Assembly: GCF_014207935.1 (NCBI RefSeq)
Contig: NZ_JACHLL010000004.1
Span: 186,001-250,000, forward strand
DNA length: 64,000 nt
DNA from: Pseudomonas fluvialis
GTDB taxonomy: Bacteria; Pseudomonadota; Gammaproteobacteria; Pseudomonadales; Pseudomonadaceae
Reading direction: 5' to 3'
A program made the position numbers and the translations under genes. Below the pieces are notes generated by a model, which worked only from the letters and a program-made list of their open reading frames with translations, was not told where the DNA came from and searched no databases. Positions within the stretch are counted from its first letter, which is position 1; every line of letters starts with the position of its first letter. Below, piece after piece: positions 16,741 through 25,724 of this stretch.

Positions 16741-18129
16741 TTATACCGTGCGCGAGAAGCTGCCCTTCTGCGCCCCGCCGATATAGGCATCAAAGGCCAT
16801 GGCCACGCTGCGCATCATCAACTGGCCCTGGGGCAAAAGCACCAGCGCCTCGTCGTCGATCGCCACCAACTGGTCGGCCACGTGCTCGTCGAGCTGGCCC
16901 AGCGCCTCGGCGAAGTATTCCTTGAAGCGGATACTGTGACGCGCCTCGATGCTGGCGAAGTCGATACGGCCGTGGCACATCAGGTCGCTAATCACGTCAC
17001 GGCGTAGCTGGTCGTCGGCGTTCAGGCGATAGCCACGGTGCACCGGCAGCAGCCCCTGATCGAGCCTGGCGTAGTACTGGGACAGCTCCTTGACGCTCTG
17101 GCTGTAGCTGTCGCCAACCTTGCCGATCGAGGACACACCGAGGCCGATCAGGTCACAGTCGGCAAAGGTCGAGTAACCCTGGAAGTTGCGCTGCAAAGTG
17201 CCGTCGGCGCGAGCCAGGGTCAGCTCGTCATCCGGCAAGGCAAAGTGATCCATGCCGATATACACATAGCCGGCAGCGGTCAGGCGGCTGATGGTCAGCT
17301 CCAGCAACTCCATCTTGCGCTCGGGCGGCGGCATGTCCTCGCGACGGATCAGCCGCTGTGCGCGTACCAATTCCGGCAGGTGCGCATAGCTGTAAGCGGC
17401 GATACGGTCGGGGCGCAGGGCAATGATCTTGCTCAGGGTCACGTCGAAACTGGCCACGGTCTGCAGCGGCAGGCCGTAGATCAGGTCGACACTCACCGAC
17501 TTGAATTTGGCCGCACGGGCAGCGGCCACGAGGGCGTAGATCTGCTCCTCACTCTGCTGGCGATTGACTGCGGCCTGCACATCCGGGTCAAAGTCCTGCA
17601 CGCCGAAACTCAGGCGATTGAAGCCGAGCTGGCGCAGGTGCTCGATCTGTTCGGTGCTGATGGTGCGCGGGTCAACCTCGATGGAAAACTCATGCGCGTC
17701 GCTGTCATCCAGGTTGAACGCCTGGTGCAGGCAATTCATCAAATCGGCCAGCTGCTCGCGGCTCAGGTAGGTCGGCGTACCGCCGCCCAAGTGCAACTGG
17801 CTGAGCGTGCGAGTGCGGTCGAACAGCGCCGCCTGCATGGCGATCTCGCGCTTGAGGTAGTTGAGGTACTCAACCGCACGATGTGTCTTCTGGGTGATGA
17901 TCTTATTGCAGGCGCAGTAGTAACAAAGGCTCTTGCAGAACGGAATATGGATATACAGCGAAAGCGCCTTGGGCGTGGCTGCCTGATTACTCGCCTGGGC
18001 AGCAGCATGGTAATCGTCCAGGGCAAACGCCTGATGGAACTGCGGCGCCGTGGGGTAGGAGGTATAGCGCGGCCCCGGACGATCATACTTCTCGACCAGC
18101 GCGCGATTGAAACTCAGTGATTGATCCAC
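16741..18129 (-). CDS. hemN: Oxygen-independent coproporphyrinogen III oxidase HemN
   Basis: A radical-SAM enzyme that decarboxylates coproporphyrinogen III for heme synthesis without oxygen. It has the RYTSYPTA motif near the N-terminus, the cluster motif CKSLCYYCAC (CxxxCxxC plus one), HLGGGTPTYL for SAM binding, and the C-terminal HemN domain. GTG 18129 has GAGG 8 nt upstream and gives 462 aa, with the normal distance to RYTSYPTA. An ATG at 18165 (474 aa) is the alternative. Heme is needed for NorCB and the NirK cytochrome domain, so its place beside the nor genes makes sense. No Dnr box was seen upstream. It is the intact counterpart of the degenerate paralogue at 5225-6547. Confidence 0.94.
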   Translation of the reverse strand: MDQSLSFNRALVEKYDRPGPRYTSYPTAPQFHQAFALDDYHAAAQASNQAATPKALSLYIHIPFCKSLCYYCACNKIITQKTHRAVEYLNYLKREIAMQAALFDRTRTLSQLHLGGGTPTYLSREQLADLMNCLHQAFNLDDSDAHEFSIEVDPRTISTEQIEHLRQLGFNRLSFGVQDFDPDVQAAVNRQQSEEQIYALVAAARAAKFKSVSVDLIYGLPLQTVASFDVTLSKIIALRPDRIAAYSYAHLPELVRAQRLIRREDMPPPERKMELLELTISRLTAAGYVYIGMDHFALPDDELTLARADGTLQRNFQGYSTFADCDLIGLGVSSIGKVGDSYSQSVKELSQYYARLDQGLLPVHRGYRLNADDQLRRDVISDLMCHGRIDFASIEARHSIRFKEYFAEALGQLDEHVADQLVAIDDEALVLLPQGQLMMRSVAMAFDAYIGGAQKGSFSRTV

Positions 18130-18583
18130 TTCGATCACCTCAAGGCTTGAATAGATGGCGGCCATCACAGCCTGTGAATTGCGGACTTAGCGGATTGTGC
18201 GCCATGCCCTTACGGTGATTTGCAAGCAGTGCCACGGATAGCCTAACGAGCAACTCTTCAGCACCCCATCAACGGATAGCCCTGTTTGTAGCAGGAACCT
18301 TATGTCTAGGTTGGCTCACAGCTGCGCGGGTAAGCAACTTTGCCTAGCATGCTAAACGGGGTGAGCAGTAGCGCATAGATACACGCCTTGGTGTATGCGG
18401 CGTACTGAGCAGGTTCCCGCACTGATTCATTGCCCCTAGATGGTAGCCGGACGAGTTGTCGAAGTAGTCAAACACTGGAGAACTACTGGTTTTGCATCGG
18501 TAAGGAATTCCCGTTTATGGCCGGTTAGCGACCACTGTTCCGGCTAGCCATGCTTGTCCCCTCCCACATGTGGAGGACTTGCC
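18130..18583. other. Noncoding interval between hemN and a tyrosine recombinase
   Basis: About 450 bp without a supported gene. A small inverted repeat, ATACAC-N6-GTGTAT (18379-18396), is the only structure noticed. GC content is lower and more uneven than in the denitrification genes, in keeping with the edge of an accessory region. Confidence 0.4.
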
Positions 18584-19204
18584 ATGAACAACATTGCTAC
18601 CCGCAGCCGCCAGCCCTGGAACAAAGGAAAGTTGGTAGGGCAGAAAGCCCCGCTCCGACTGAGAGATATCTGGGCCATCCGAGTAAGGCTTCAAATTGCA
18701 GAACGAACCCGGGATCTGGCCCTGTTCGATCTGGCCATCGACAGCAAGTTAAGAGCCTGCGACTTAACCAAGCTTCGTGTGTGCGACGTAGCTCATGGCG
18801 AGCATGTTTCATCACGAGCCATAGTGATGCAGCAGAAAACGCAGCGACCAGTGCAGTTCGAAATTACTGAGCAAACACGGTCTGCTCTCGCGGCCTGGAT
18901 ACTTCAAGCCCAGCTCCGTAGCCAGGACTGCCTTTTCCCGAGCTGGCTGCATACCTCAGACCATCTATCCACTCGCCAATACGCTCGTATCGTCAAGAGC
19001 TGGGTAAAAGCCATTGGCCTTGATCCTGCCATGTATGGCACCCACACAATGAGACGTACGAAAGCATCACTGATCTATCGCAGGACGAAAAACCTGCGGG
19101 CAGTTCAACTGCTGCTTGGCCATACCAAGCTGGAGAGCACCGTTCGATATCTAGGGATTGAGGTAGATGACGCCCTAGAGATGGCAGAACAGACCGAGGT
19201 TTGA
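18584..19204 (+). CDS. Compact tyrosine recombinase
   Basis: A 206-aa protein that consists almost only of a phage_integrase catalytic domain. The full set of active-site residues is visible: R57 (SKLRACDL), K85 (QQKTQRP), H154 and R157 (HTMRR), H180 (LLGHTKLEST) and the nucleophile Y189 (VRYLGI). No N-terminal arm-binding or core-binding SAM-like domain is present, so it is shorter than phage or XerC enzymes. Solitary recombinases of this size recur in Pseudomonas genomes; their targets are not established. ATG 18584 has GGAGG 7 nt upstream. No paired excisionase is adjacent. It may mark a boundary of the accessory region. Confidence 0.85.
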   Translation: MNNIATRSRQPWNKGKLVGQKAPLRLRDIWAIRVRLQIAERTRDLALFDLAIDSKLRACDLTKLRVCDVAHGEHVSSRAIVMQQKTQRPVQFEITEQTRSALAAWILQAQLRSQDCLFPSWLHTSDHLSTRQYARIVKSWVKAIGLDPAMYGTHTMRRTKASLIYRRTKNLRAVQLLLGHTKLESTVRYLGIEVDDALEMAEQTEV

Positions 19205-19290
19205 CCTTGAATAGCGACGGTCAAAATTAGGCCGTCGCTACCGGCCAGAAGCTGTCGCTCAATGGTGTCTATCAAGCCAGAGGCGACTTA

Positions 19291-20853
19291 TTAAGTAGAC
19301 GGATGAGCAGCAGATATGACGCAGTTCCTTCCGCTGCATTTCGCTTTGTACAGAGCGGCATCGGACTCTTTTAGCACCGACTCCACCGATGCTCCGCCTG
19401 CGGGCATGTAGGCTACACCGATCGAAATAGTGACTATGTGACCAGATGGACTGGGCTGAGTCGCCATGTCGAGTCGAAGGCGTTCGGCGATCCTGTGGGC
19501 GTCAGTTATCGGCAGGCCTGGCAGCAGTACAACGAATTCTTCCCCGCCACTACGGCACAGGACGTCATCTGATCGGAAGCACGCCTGCATCTGCTCAGCC
19601 AGAAACTTCAGGACACTGTCGCCCACGTCGTGCCCATGCAGGTCATTCACCTCCTTGAAGTGATCAATGTCCAGCGAGATGACCGAGAAGCCTTTGCCGG
19701 CAGTAAGCATCTTGTCCAATTCAAAGCGCAGGCCACGGCGGTTGTTGAGTCCGGTGAGTGGGTCCGTAAGACTGTAACGGTTCAACTTCCCCAGACGTTG
19801 TTGGAGCAGGCTTAGACCCTGAATGATGGCGGACTTGAGATGGTCGGCCTCAAAGTACCAGGTCTTTATCTCGCGTAGCCGGTCGAGTGCTTCGGGCTCT
19901 TCCCAGGCTTGCACGTTCTGAGCAAGCCTTCTGAGAGGGCGTGAAATCCAATGCGACAGCCACCAGATACCCAGTAACGTGAGCAACGAGAGTGGCAGCG
20001 TCTGTAACAGGGTATCGAGCATCAATTGGTCCAGCACTGCTAGCGTCGAGGCCGTGGGCGTCTGCGCCACAATGCCCCAGCCGGTAGACTTCATGATGGC
20101 GTAGCCCGTCAGCATGTCCACACCCTTAAGGTTGATTAGTCGCAGGGTTCCTTCCTTGCCCTTGATGAGTTGTTGCACGGCGGGATTGGCAATCACCATC
20201 TCGCCTATGCGCGAGGCTTCAGGGTGGTAGATCAGACGTCCGCGCCTATCCACGACGTAGGCGTAGGAACCGTCATTCCTGTAGTCCTCATCCAGAAGTG
20301 CTTTCAGGATGTTCCGCTCCTGGAGGTAGATCGAGGCGCTGATGTAGCCCTGATACTCACCGTTCGCTCCGAGAATCGGGTGCGACATCACGATCAGCAA
20401 GTGCCGAGTACTGCCGACGTATGGTTCTGTGATGACCGGCTCCCTCTTGCCGAGAATGGCCCGGCCCCCTTCGGTTTTGAGCTTTACACCGACCAGCCCC
20501 AGACCGGCGGGGGATGTGGCGAGAACTCGGCCGTCATTGCCCACAACGAATGCCGAGTTGAAGTCATTCGATTGCAGTCGAAGCCTATCAACCTCTTCGC
20601 TCAGGCGTTCGGATTGGCGCATGCGATGGGTGAGCTGCTGGGCACTGAAGGCCAGATGCGCCTGTGCCGAAAGGATGAAATTGTCGGTATTAAGCGCTTG
20701 CTTGGCGGCATAGACGCGATTGGCGGCCAGTGCCTGGTTCATGAGCAGGTCACGTTGCGTCAGGTAACTGGAATAGAGCCCATTGGCGAAGGTCACTACC
20801 CCCGTCGACAGGGCCAGCAGCAGGATCAATCTGCGCAGATCGATTTTCGACAT
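19291..20853 (-). CDS. Cache-domain diguanylate cyclase
   Basis: A 520-aa membrane protein. It has a first helix at about 8-28, a periplasmic double-Cache sensor (about 35-280), a second helix (about 283-303), a short HAMP-like linker and a GGDEF domain (about 355-515). The active site is GGEEF near residue 435, and the product-inhibition I-site RxxD (RSDD) stands five residues before it. It should make c-di-GMP and be feedback-controlled. ATG 20853. It is divergent, across 199 bp, from a second enzyme of the same design. The ligand is unknown. Confidence 0.9.
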   Translation of the reverse strand: MSKIDLRRLILLLALSTGVVTFANGLYSSYLTQRDLLMNQALAANRVYAAKQALNTDNFILSAQAHLAFSAQQLTHRMRQSERLSEEVDRLRLQSNDFNSAFVVGNDGRVLATSPAGLGLVGVKLKTEGGRAILGKREPVITEPYVGSTRHLLIVMSHPILGANGEYQGYISASIYLQERNILKALLDEDYRNDGSYAYVVDRRGRLIYHPEASRIGEMVIANPAVQQLIKGKEGTLRLINLKGVDMLTGYAIMKSTGWGIVAQTPTASTLAVLDQLMLDTLLQTLPLSLLTLLGIWWLSHWISRPLRRLAQNVQAWEEPEALDRLREIKTWYFEADHLKSAIIQGLSLLQQRLGKLNRYSLTDPLTGLNNRRGLRFELDKMLTAGKGFSVISLDIDHFKEVNDLHGHDVGDSVLKFLAEQMQACFRSDDVLCRSGGEEFVVLLPGLPITDAHRIAERLRLDMATQPSPSGHIVTISIGVAYMPAGGASVESVLKESDAALYKAKCSGRNCVISAAHPST

Positions 20854-21052
20854 GGCGGCATCTCTAACCAGGCGACTACATCCTGTGCCGCTCTATTGCA
20901 GACATCCGAGCGTAATTGGCTTCGACGGGGCGATAGCAGAATGCCATGTTACTCATGCAGAATAGCCCACGCGGAAGATGCGGTGTCTTTTCGAGCCGAT
21001 CTGCCATTTGGAGTCGTGCAGCCGAGAGTTGAAAGGACTCGACTAACCTCAA

Positions 21053-22648
21053 ATGGAATTTGAAAGTGCGACTATCCATAAGCCACAGCCTTCTATGAAT
21101 CCCAGCCTTCCACCTGCATCTCTGCCAACTCGCGCGGCCAAGCTCAGAACCTGGCAGGCCATTGGCTTTGTTTTGGCTGTATGCGGATCGTTGGTCACAC
21201 TCACCCTGTGGGGAAGCTGGAATTCCAGGCAATACCGCCTGCATGAAAGCGAAGTCGCCTTGTCGAACCTCGCTCAGGCGCTTTCCTCACAGGTACATGC
21301 AACCTTCAAACAGACGGATACCAGCTTGCTGTGGCTGGTTAGCGAGCTGGAGTCTGCCGGTACGCTCCCCGCCGACGCTCAGCAAATCCGTCAGCTTCTG
21401 GAGTTGCAACTGACTCACTTGGAACAACTGAAGGGGTTGTTCATCATCGATGCGAAAGGCATCCCCTCGGTCACTACCGTGGCTAATATGCCGGCGAACT
21501 TGAACTATGCCGATCGCGCATATTTCAAACACCACAGGGCTCACGATGATCGGCTGCCTCATATCGGGCACTCAATCCGCAGTCGAACGTCCGGTGAATG
21601 GGTGATGACCATCTCCCGCCGGTTTAATCATCCCGATGGGCGATTTGGCGGTGTGGTAGTTGCCACCATCACGCTTGAGCATTTCCTGTCGCTGTACCGG
21701 AACATCAATACTGGCACGAACGGCGCCGTTACCCTCATTTCAGGCGATGCCCGAGTTCTAGTACGCAGGCCATTCAATGAAGGCGACATCGGCAAGGATC
21801 TCTCCAATGGACCGCTGTTCACCGAACTATTGCCCAAAGCACCTTATGGGACAGCTACTGCCCGATCAGCAGTCGATGGTGTCGAGCGCATCGTGGGCTA
21901 CCGACGCGTGGATGAATACCCGCTGATCACCTTCGTGGCACTGGATCGCGAGGAGAGTCTGGCGGCCTGGCGCAAAGAAACGCTCTTTAGCGTCGGCTTG
22001 ATGCTCCTGCTCCTATCGATTCTCGGAGCCCTGAGCTATCGGCTGATTCGTCTGATGAGGCGGCAGAATTACGTGCAACTTGCCCTTTTTCTGGCTCAAG
22101 AACAGTTGCTGGATAATGCCGCGAAACTCCAGGCTCAGGCGCTGGAGGATGGCCTTACCGGATTGGCGAATCGACGCCTGTTTGATCAGTATCTGCTGGA
22201 TGAGATGGGGCGAGCCAGAAGGGAACAGCTGAGGCTGGCGTTGCTGATGATCGATGTCGATCACTTCAAGCGCTTCAATGACCAGCATGGCCACCTGGCC
22301 GGTGATGAATGCTTGCAGATTGTTGCCAGCAGGATCAGACAGACCATCAAACGTCCCGGCGACATGGCTTTTCGTTATGGTGGCGAAGAGTTCGCAGTGG
22401 TACTGCCGGGGGCCGACGCCAGTGGTGCATTGGTCGTTGCGGAGGCTATCCGAAAAGCGATCGAGTCCAGCGATATCCTCAAAGTGCGCGGCGAGGCGGT
22501 GAAGGTAACCGCCAGCATCGGTCTCTGCTCAGTGCTTCCAGGGCCAGCTGAAACTCCCGAAAGTCTCATTCAGGCGGCAGACAGGGCCCTGTATGCAGCC
22601 AAGCTGGCTGGCCGTAACCGGACGGTCGATGAATCGTCTTGGCTTTAG
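21053..22648 (+). CDS. Cache-domain diguanylate cyclase
   Basis: A 531-aa membrane protein built like its divergent neighbour: helix at about 37-58, periplasmic Cache region (about 65-305; FIIDAKGI, DRAYFKHHR, NPDGRFGGVVVATI-like strand), second helix at about 309-330, then GGDEF (about 360-525). The active site is GGEEF near residue 443 with I-site RPGD five residues upstream, so catalysis and feedback are predicted. Neither candidate start (21053 or 21095) has a clear ribosome site. The DRAYFKHHR motif is typical of dCache_1 sensors for small ligands, but the ligand cannot be named. Confidence 0.9.
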   Translation: MEFESATIHKPQPSMNPSLPPASLPTRAAKLRTWQAIGFVLAVCGSLVTLTLWGSWNSRQYRLHESEVALSNLAQALSSQVHATFKQTDTSLLWLVSELESAGTLPADAQQIRQLLELQLTHLEQLKGLFIIDAKGIPSVTTVANMPANLNYADRAYFKHHRAHDDRLPHIGHSIRSRTSGEWVMTISRRFNHPDGRFGGVVVATITLEHFLSLYRNINTGTNGAVTLISGDARVLVRRPFNEGDIGKDLSNGPLFTELLPKAPYGTATARSAVDGVERIVGYRRVDEYPLITFVALDREESLAAWRKETLFSVGLMLLLLSILGALSYRLIRLMRRQNYVQLALFLAQEQLLDNAAKLQAQALEDGLTGLANRRLFDQYLLDEMGRARREQLRLALLMIDVDHFKRFNDQHGHLAGDECLQIVASRIRQTIKRPGDMAFRYGGEEFAVVLPGADASGALVVAEAIRKAIESSDILKVRGEAVKVTASIGLCSVLPGPAETPESLIQAADRALYAAKLAGRNRTVDESSWL

Positions 22649-22698
22649 CAGACACGCGATGTCCGCTTTTGGCCGAAAGGGGCCGAGACACAAAAGAA

Positions 22699-22725
22699 AA
22701 GCCAGGCATTGCCTGGCTTAATCTT
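22699..22725 (-). terminator. Rho-independent terminator of mvaU
   Basis: AAGCCAGGC (22699-22707) and GCCTGGCTT (22711-22719) form a perfect 9-bp stem around ATT. On the minus strand TTTTCTTTT follows, so it ends mvaU; the plus-strand side is weaker but could also serve the GGDEF gene. Confidence 0.8.
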
Positions 22726-22741
22726 TAGCGCGGAATGCTGA

Positions 22742-23104
22742 TTACTGTAGCCAACCCTCTACTTTCTCAGCACCGTACTGCTCCTTCCAAGCCTTCAGCA
22801 CTTTGTGGTTGCCGCCCTTGGTTTCCACTACCTCACCGGTTTCCGGGTTCTTGTACACCTTGGCCTGACGTTGACGGCGCTGGCCGCGTGCAGACACCGA
22901 GGTCGCCACGCTCGGACGGGTTTGCGGATCCAGAAGAGCAATGATGCTTTTCAAGCTGAAGCCATACTCAGCCATCAGGTCGCGAAGCTTCTGCTCGAAC
23001 TCGATTTCGCGCTTCAGCGCACCATCATTTTTCAGCTCGTCGAGTTGCTTCAGCTGAGCAGCCAGTTGAGCTTCAAGCGCTTTGAATTCAGCAAGTTTGG
23101 ACAT
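22742..23104 (-). CDS. mvaU: MvaU/MvaT-family H-NS-like nucleoid protein
   Basis: A 120-aa xenogeneic silencer. Residues 1-60 form the coiled-coil oligomerisation part (MSKLAEFKALEAQL, LKREIEFEQKLRDLMAEYG). The C-terminal DNA-binding domain has KVYKNPETGEVVETKGGNHKVLKAWK with the AT-hook-like RQAK linker before it. The N-terminal sequence is closer to MvaU than MvaT as I recall them. These proteins bind AT-rich acquired DNA and repress it. Being next to accessory DNA, this copy may be element-borne or a core gene flanking an insertion. A strong terminator follows. Confidence 0.85.
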   Translation of the reverse strand: MSKLAEFKALEAQLAAQLKQLDELKNDGALKREIEFEQKLRDLMAEYGFSLKSIIALLDPQTRPSVATSVSARGQRRQRQAKVYKNPETGEVVETKGGNHKVLKAWKEQYGAEKVEGWLQ

Positions 23105-23215
23105 GGATTAACCTTTGTTCAGGAGGGTGGGGAGCCTGCGCAACTGTACTGCGTGCCCCTCACGGACGAAAGCACCGGGCTGCATGACTCGCAGCTTCAG
23201 GTCTGAGATGAGCCA

Positions 23216-23566
23216 TTACTGTCGGACATAGCTCTTCTTCCCTGCCGGGGTCAGGCAGTAGACACCGCCCCGGGGCCCCGTGCAAAAAGTGGCGGTACCG
23301 CAGAGGCAGTCACCGCTGCTGTCGAGCATCCGCTGTGGACGCGCCTGGGATGACGTAGCGCCCGTGCCCATGTAGGCAGCGCAGCTCTTCTTTGAACCAC
23401 TGATGGATCCGTCATTGCACAGGAACAAGTCGCCATCGCAACCGGCGATCCCGCCTTTACTGCCAGAGCACGGCGTATTGGCCGCCATCGCGCTATGAGG
23501 GAGCGCACCCAATGCTGCCGATACGACCACGAATAGTCGGAATATCCAGGTTTTGTAGAGGTGCAT
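23216..23566 (-). CDS. Exported cysteine-rich protein, unknown function
   Basis: A 116-aa protein with a clear signal peptide (cut near AMA-AN, residue 29). The mature part of about 87 residues holds eight cysteines (PCSG, GCDG, LCND, SCAAY, DCLCG, FCTG, YCLT), suggesting four disulfides in the periplasm or outside the cell. The CSGxKGGI...C.DG..LCNDGS.S.SKK.C pattern recurs in small proteins of mobile elements as I recall, without assigned function. It sits 26 bp downstream of another exported-type gene on the same strand. Confidence 0.7.
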   Translation of the reverse strand: MHLYKTWIFRLFVVVSAALGALPHSAMAANTPCSGSKGGIAGCDGDLFLCNDGSISGSKKSCAAYMGTGATSSQARPQRMLDSSGDCLCGTATFCTGPRGGVYCLTPAGKKSYVRQ

Positions 23567-23592
23567 TGTTCAGGCTCTCTGATTCAACAGGC

Positions 23593-24078
23593 TCACAATG
23601 GGTCACCGACCAGAACTGCATGGCCCTGGTCAGCTTCACAGCCTGCAGAGGGCGACCAGCGCAAGTCCGCCGACTTGTCCTGCAGGTGAATGACCAGATG
23701 CCGGTCTAGACACTGCTCCATGGCCCGCGCGGCAATCGCTTCCAATCTGGTCTCATCCCAGCGAGTGACTTGATAGTGAAATGCCTGGGCTTCCAGATCT
23801 TCACCCGCATCGTGATGCAGGATCGTGGCGAAGGCTTCACTGCAGGTGCCACGTTCACGATTGCAACGCACCTCGACCGCGTTGACGCCATGAGCCTGGT
23901 AGCCCTCCACCGTCTTCCAGCCGCCCCAAAGTACAAGTTCCCCCTGCTGTTCCTTCAGGAGCAACGGCGGGATCGTAGTGTTTTCAAGAGGTGATGGCTG
24001 GACCAGCCACAACACGGCATAACTGGTGCCCAAGGCTGAAGCGAGGGCAATGAGCAGGTATTTGAAGTAACGGTGCAT
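23593..24078 (-). CDS. Membrane-anchored hypothetical protein
   Basis: A 161-aa protein with one N-terminal helix (about 6-27: YLLIALASALGTSYAVLWLV) and a periplasmic domain with four or five cysteines. Not recognised. ATG 24078 has AAGGGA 7 nt upstream; an earlier in-frame start lacks a site. It is followed on the same strand by the cysteine-rich exported gene at 23216-23566, so the two may form a small operon. Confidence 0.65.
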   Translation of the reverse strand: MHRYFKYLLIALASALGTSYAVLWLVQPSPLENTTIPPLLLKEQQGELVLWGGWKTVEGYQAHGVNAVEVRCNRERGTCSEAFATILHHDAGEDLEAQAFHYQVTRWDETRLEAIAARAMEQCLDRHLVIHLQDKSADLRWSPSAGCEADQGHAVLVGDPL

Positions 24079-24258
24079 ACAGAGTCCCTTCTGAGTGCGG
24101 CCATCCAAGCCAGTACCGAGACACTAGTGCAGCGACGAGATTAAAGCCAGGCTCTCTGCCATTGCTGACGCCGACCTCGCCCCGTTGGCGGCTCACGATT
24201 CCAATAAATCTCACTCCTACATCACCGCCATGACATCCCCACTCTGGAGCTTCATTCC

Positions 24259-24588
24259 ATGTCATTGCAGTGCCCTAGCTGTCATTCCCCCAAAGTCGCC
24301 TCCTTCCATCACGCAATGAAAGTCGGCGCCGCCATCGGCACCGTGGGCGGTGCGGCGCGCGGCGTCAGCGCTGCACTGGCTGGTGGTCAGGCCGGCGCAG
24401 CGCTCGGTACCTTTGCTGGACCTGTCGGCATCACGCTCGGTTCGGTATCAGGCGCGATCCTCGGCGGTCTGGTCGGTGGCGCTGGCGGTTGCACCCTGGG
24501 GGCTCAGCTTGGCGACAAGCTGGATCGTCACGTCCTGGCTCACAACCTCTGCTTGCTCTGCGGTCACCGCTTCAACCTGCCGGCCTGA
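24259..24588 (+). CDS. Small glycine-rich membrane protein with terminal CxxC pairs
   Basis: A 109-aa protein. A zinc-ribbon-like CPSC at the N-terminus and CLLC near the C-terminus flank a long Gly/Ala-rich region (about 20-85), which reads as glycine-zipper transmembrane segments. The two CxxC pairs could bind one metal if the ends meet. It heads a plus-strand row of element-type genes (DUF932, YqaJ). No known function. Confidence 0.65.
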   Translation: MSLQCPSCHSPKVASFHHAMKVGAAIGTVGGAARGVSAALAGGQAGAALGTFAGPVGITLGSVSGAILGGLVGGAGGCTLGAQLGDKLDRHVLAHNLCLLCGHRFNLPA

Positions 24589-24679
24589 CCGGCGCCCTCC
24601 TCTCTCATTTCATTCGTCCGGTCGGTGCTGCGTCTCGCGCAGTGCTTTATGCCGGCTTGCCCCCACAGGAATCACTCTC

Positions 24680-25648
24680 ATGGCACATCTCGTCGAAACC
24701 ATGGCCTACGCTGGCGCTACTCCCTGGCACGGCCTGGGCAATCAGCTCACACAGAAACAACCCATTGAAGTCTGGCAGCGAGAGGCCGGTATGAACTGGC
24801 AGATCCAGGAAAGTCCCGTGCATTTCAAGTCGGATGCCGTCGGCCACCTAGGCGCCATCCACTCCTTTCCTGAGCAGAAGGTACTGTTCCGCTCCGACAC
24901 CAAGGCGCCACTGTCGGTGGTCTCCAATCGCTATCACACCGTACAGCCTCGCGAGGTGCTGGAGTTCTACCGCGATCTCACCGAGGTCTCCGGCTACGAG
25001 TTGGAAACCGCTGGTGTGCTCAAGGGTGGCCGCAAGTTCTGGGCGCTGGCGCGTACCGGGCAAGGGGCCGCGCTCAAGGGCAATGATCAGGTGAATGGCT
25101 ATTTGCTGCTGGCCACCTCCTGCGACGGCACTTTGGCCACCACGGCAACGCCGACCACGGTACGGGTGGTGTGCAACAACACCCTGACCATCGCCCTGGA
25201 TGGCACCAGCCGCGCGATCAAAGTGCCGCACAACACTCGCTTCGATCCGAAGGCGGTGAAGAAGCAGCTCGGCATCGCCGTCTCGCAATGGGACGACTTC
25301 ATGTACCGCATGCGCGCGCTGGCCGAGCGCAAAGTGCAGTGGCATGAGGCACTGGGCTTCTTCATGAACGTGCTGTGCGAAACCAATCCGACCGGTGCTC
25401 TGCCCGAGCAACTGCCTAACGAGCGCGCTCTGCGCAAGGTTCAGGAGCTGTACGAAGGCCGTGGCCGCGGTAGCCAGCTGGACTCGGCACGCGGCACCGC
25501 CTGGGGCCTACTCAACTCCGTGACCGAGTACGTCGATCACGAGCGCCGGGCGCGCAGCAACGAGTACCGCATGGACTCGGCCTGGTTCGGCCAGGGCGCG
25601 CAGATCAAACAACGCGCCCTGGATGCGGCTCTGCGCCTCGCTGCTTAA
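24680..25648 (+). CDS. DUF932 (phage/plasmid-like, TIGR03299) protein
   Basis: A 322-aa protein starting MAHLVETMAYAG, with the family's PWHGLGN near residue 14, RSDTKAPLSVVSNRYHTVQP, and the late ARGTAWGLLNSVTEYVDHE. DUF932 proteins are common in phages, plasmids and integrative elements beside recombination genes; the biochemical role is unknown. ATG 24680 has AGGA about 9 nt upstream. A strong hairpin terminator follows, and then the YqaJ gene. Codon use is richer in GC than that of the adjacent small genes. Confidence 0.85.
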   Translation: MAHLVETMAYAGATPWHGLGNQLTQKQPIEVWQREAGMNWQIQESPVHFKSDAVGHLGAIHSFPEQKVLFRSDTKAPLSVVSNRYHTVQPREVLEFYRDLTEVSGYELETAGVLKGGRKFWALARTGQGAALKGNDQVNGYLLLATSCDGTLATTATPTTVRVVCNNTLTIALDGTSRAIKVPHNTRFDPKAVKKQLGIAVSQWDDFMYRMRALAERKVQWHEALGFFMNVLCETNPTGALPEQLPNERALRKVQELYEGRGRGSQLDSARGTAWGLLNSVTEYVDHERRARSNEYRMDSAWFGQGAQIKQRALDAALRLAA

Positions 25649-25671
25649 CCCTTTCCACACATCCACCCTCG

Positions 25672-25705
25672 CGCCCGGTCAGCCTTGTGCTGATCGGGCG
25701 TTTTT
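25672..25705 (+). terminator. Intercistronic terminator after DUF932
   Basis: CGCCCGGTCAGC (25672-25683), loop CTTGT and GCTGATCGGGCG (25689-25700) pair over 12 bp with one G-T wobble, then TTTTT. The next gene's ribosome site lies 9 bp beyond the T run. Confidence 0.85.
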
Positions 25706-25724
25706 ATGTCTGCAGGTGAACAGC

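Noticed and set aside
18130..18200. A Dnr box upstream of hemN
   Set aside because: TTGAT and ATCA fragments occur but not with the 4-bp spacing.
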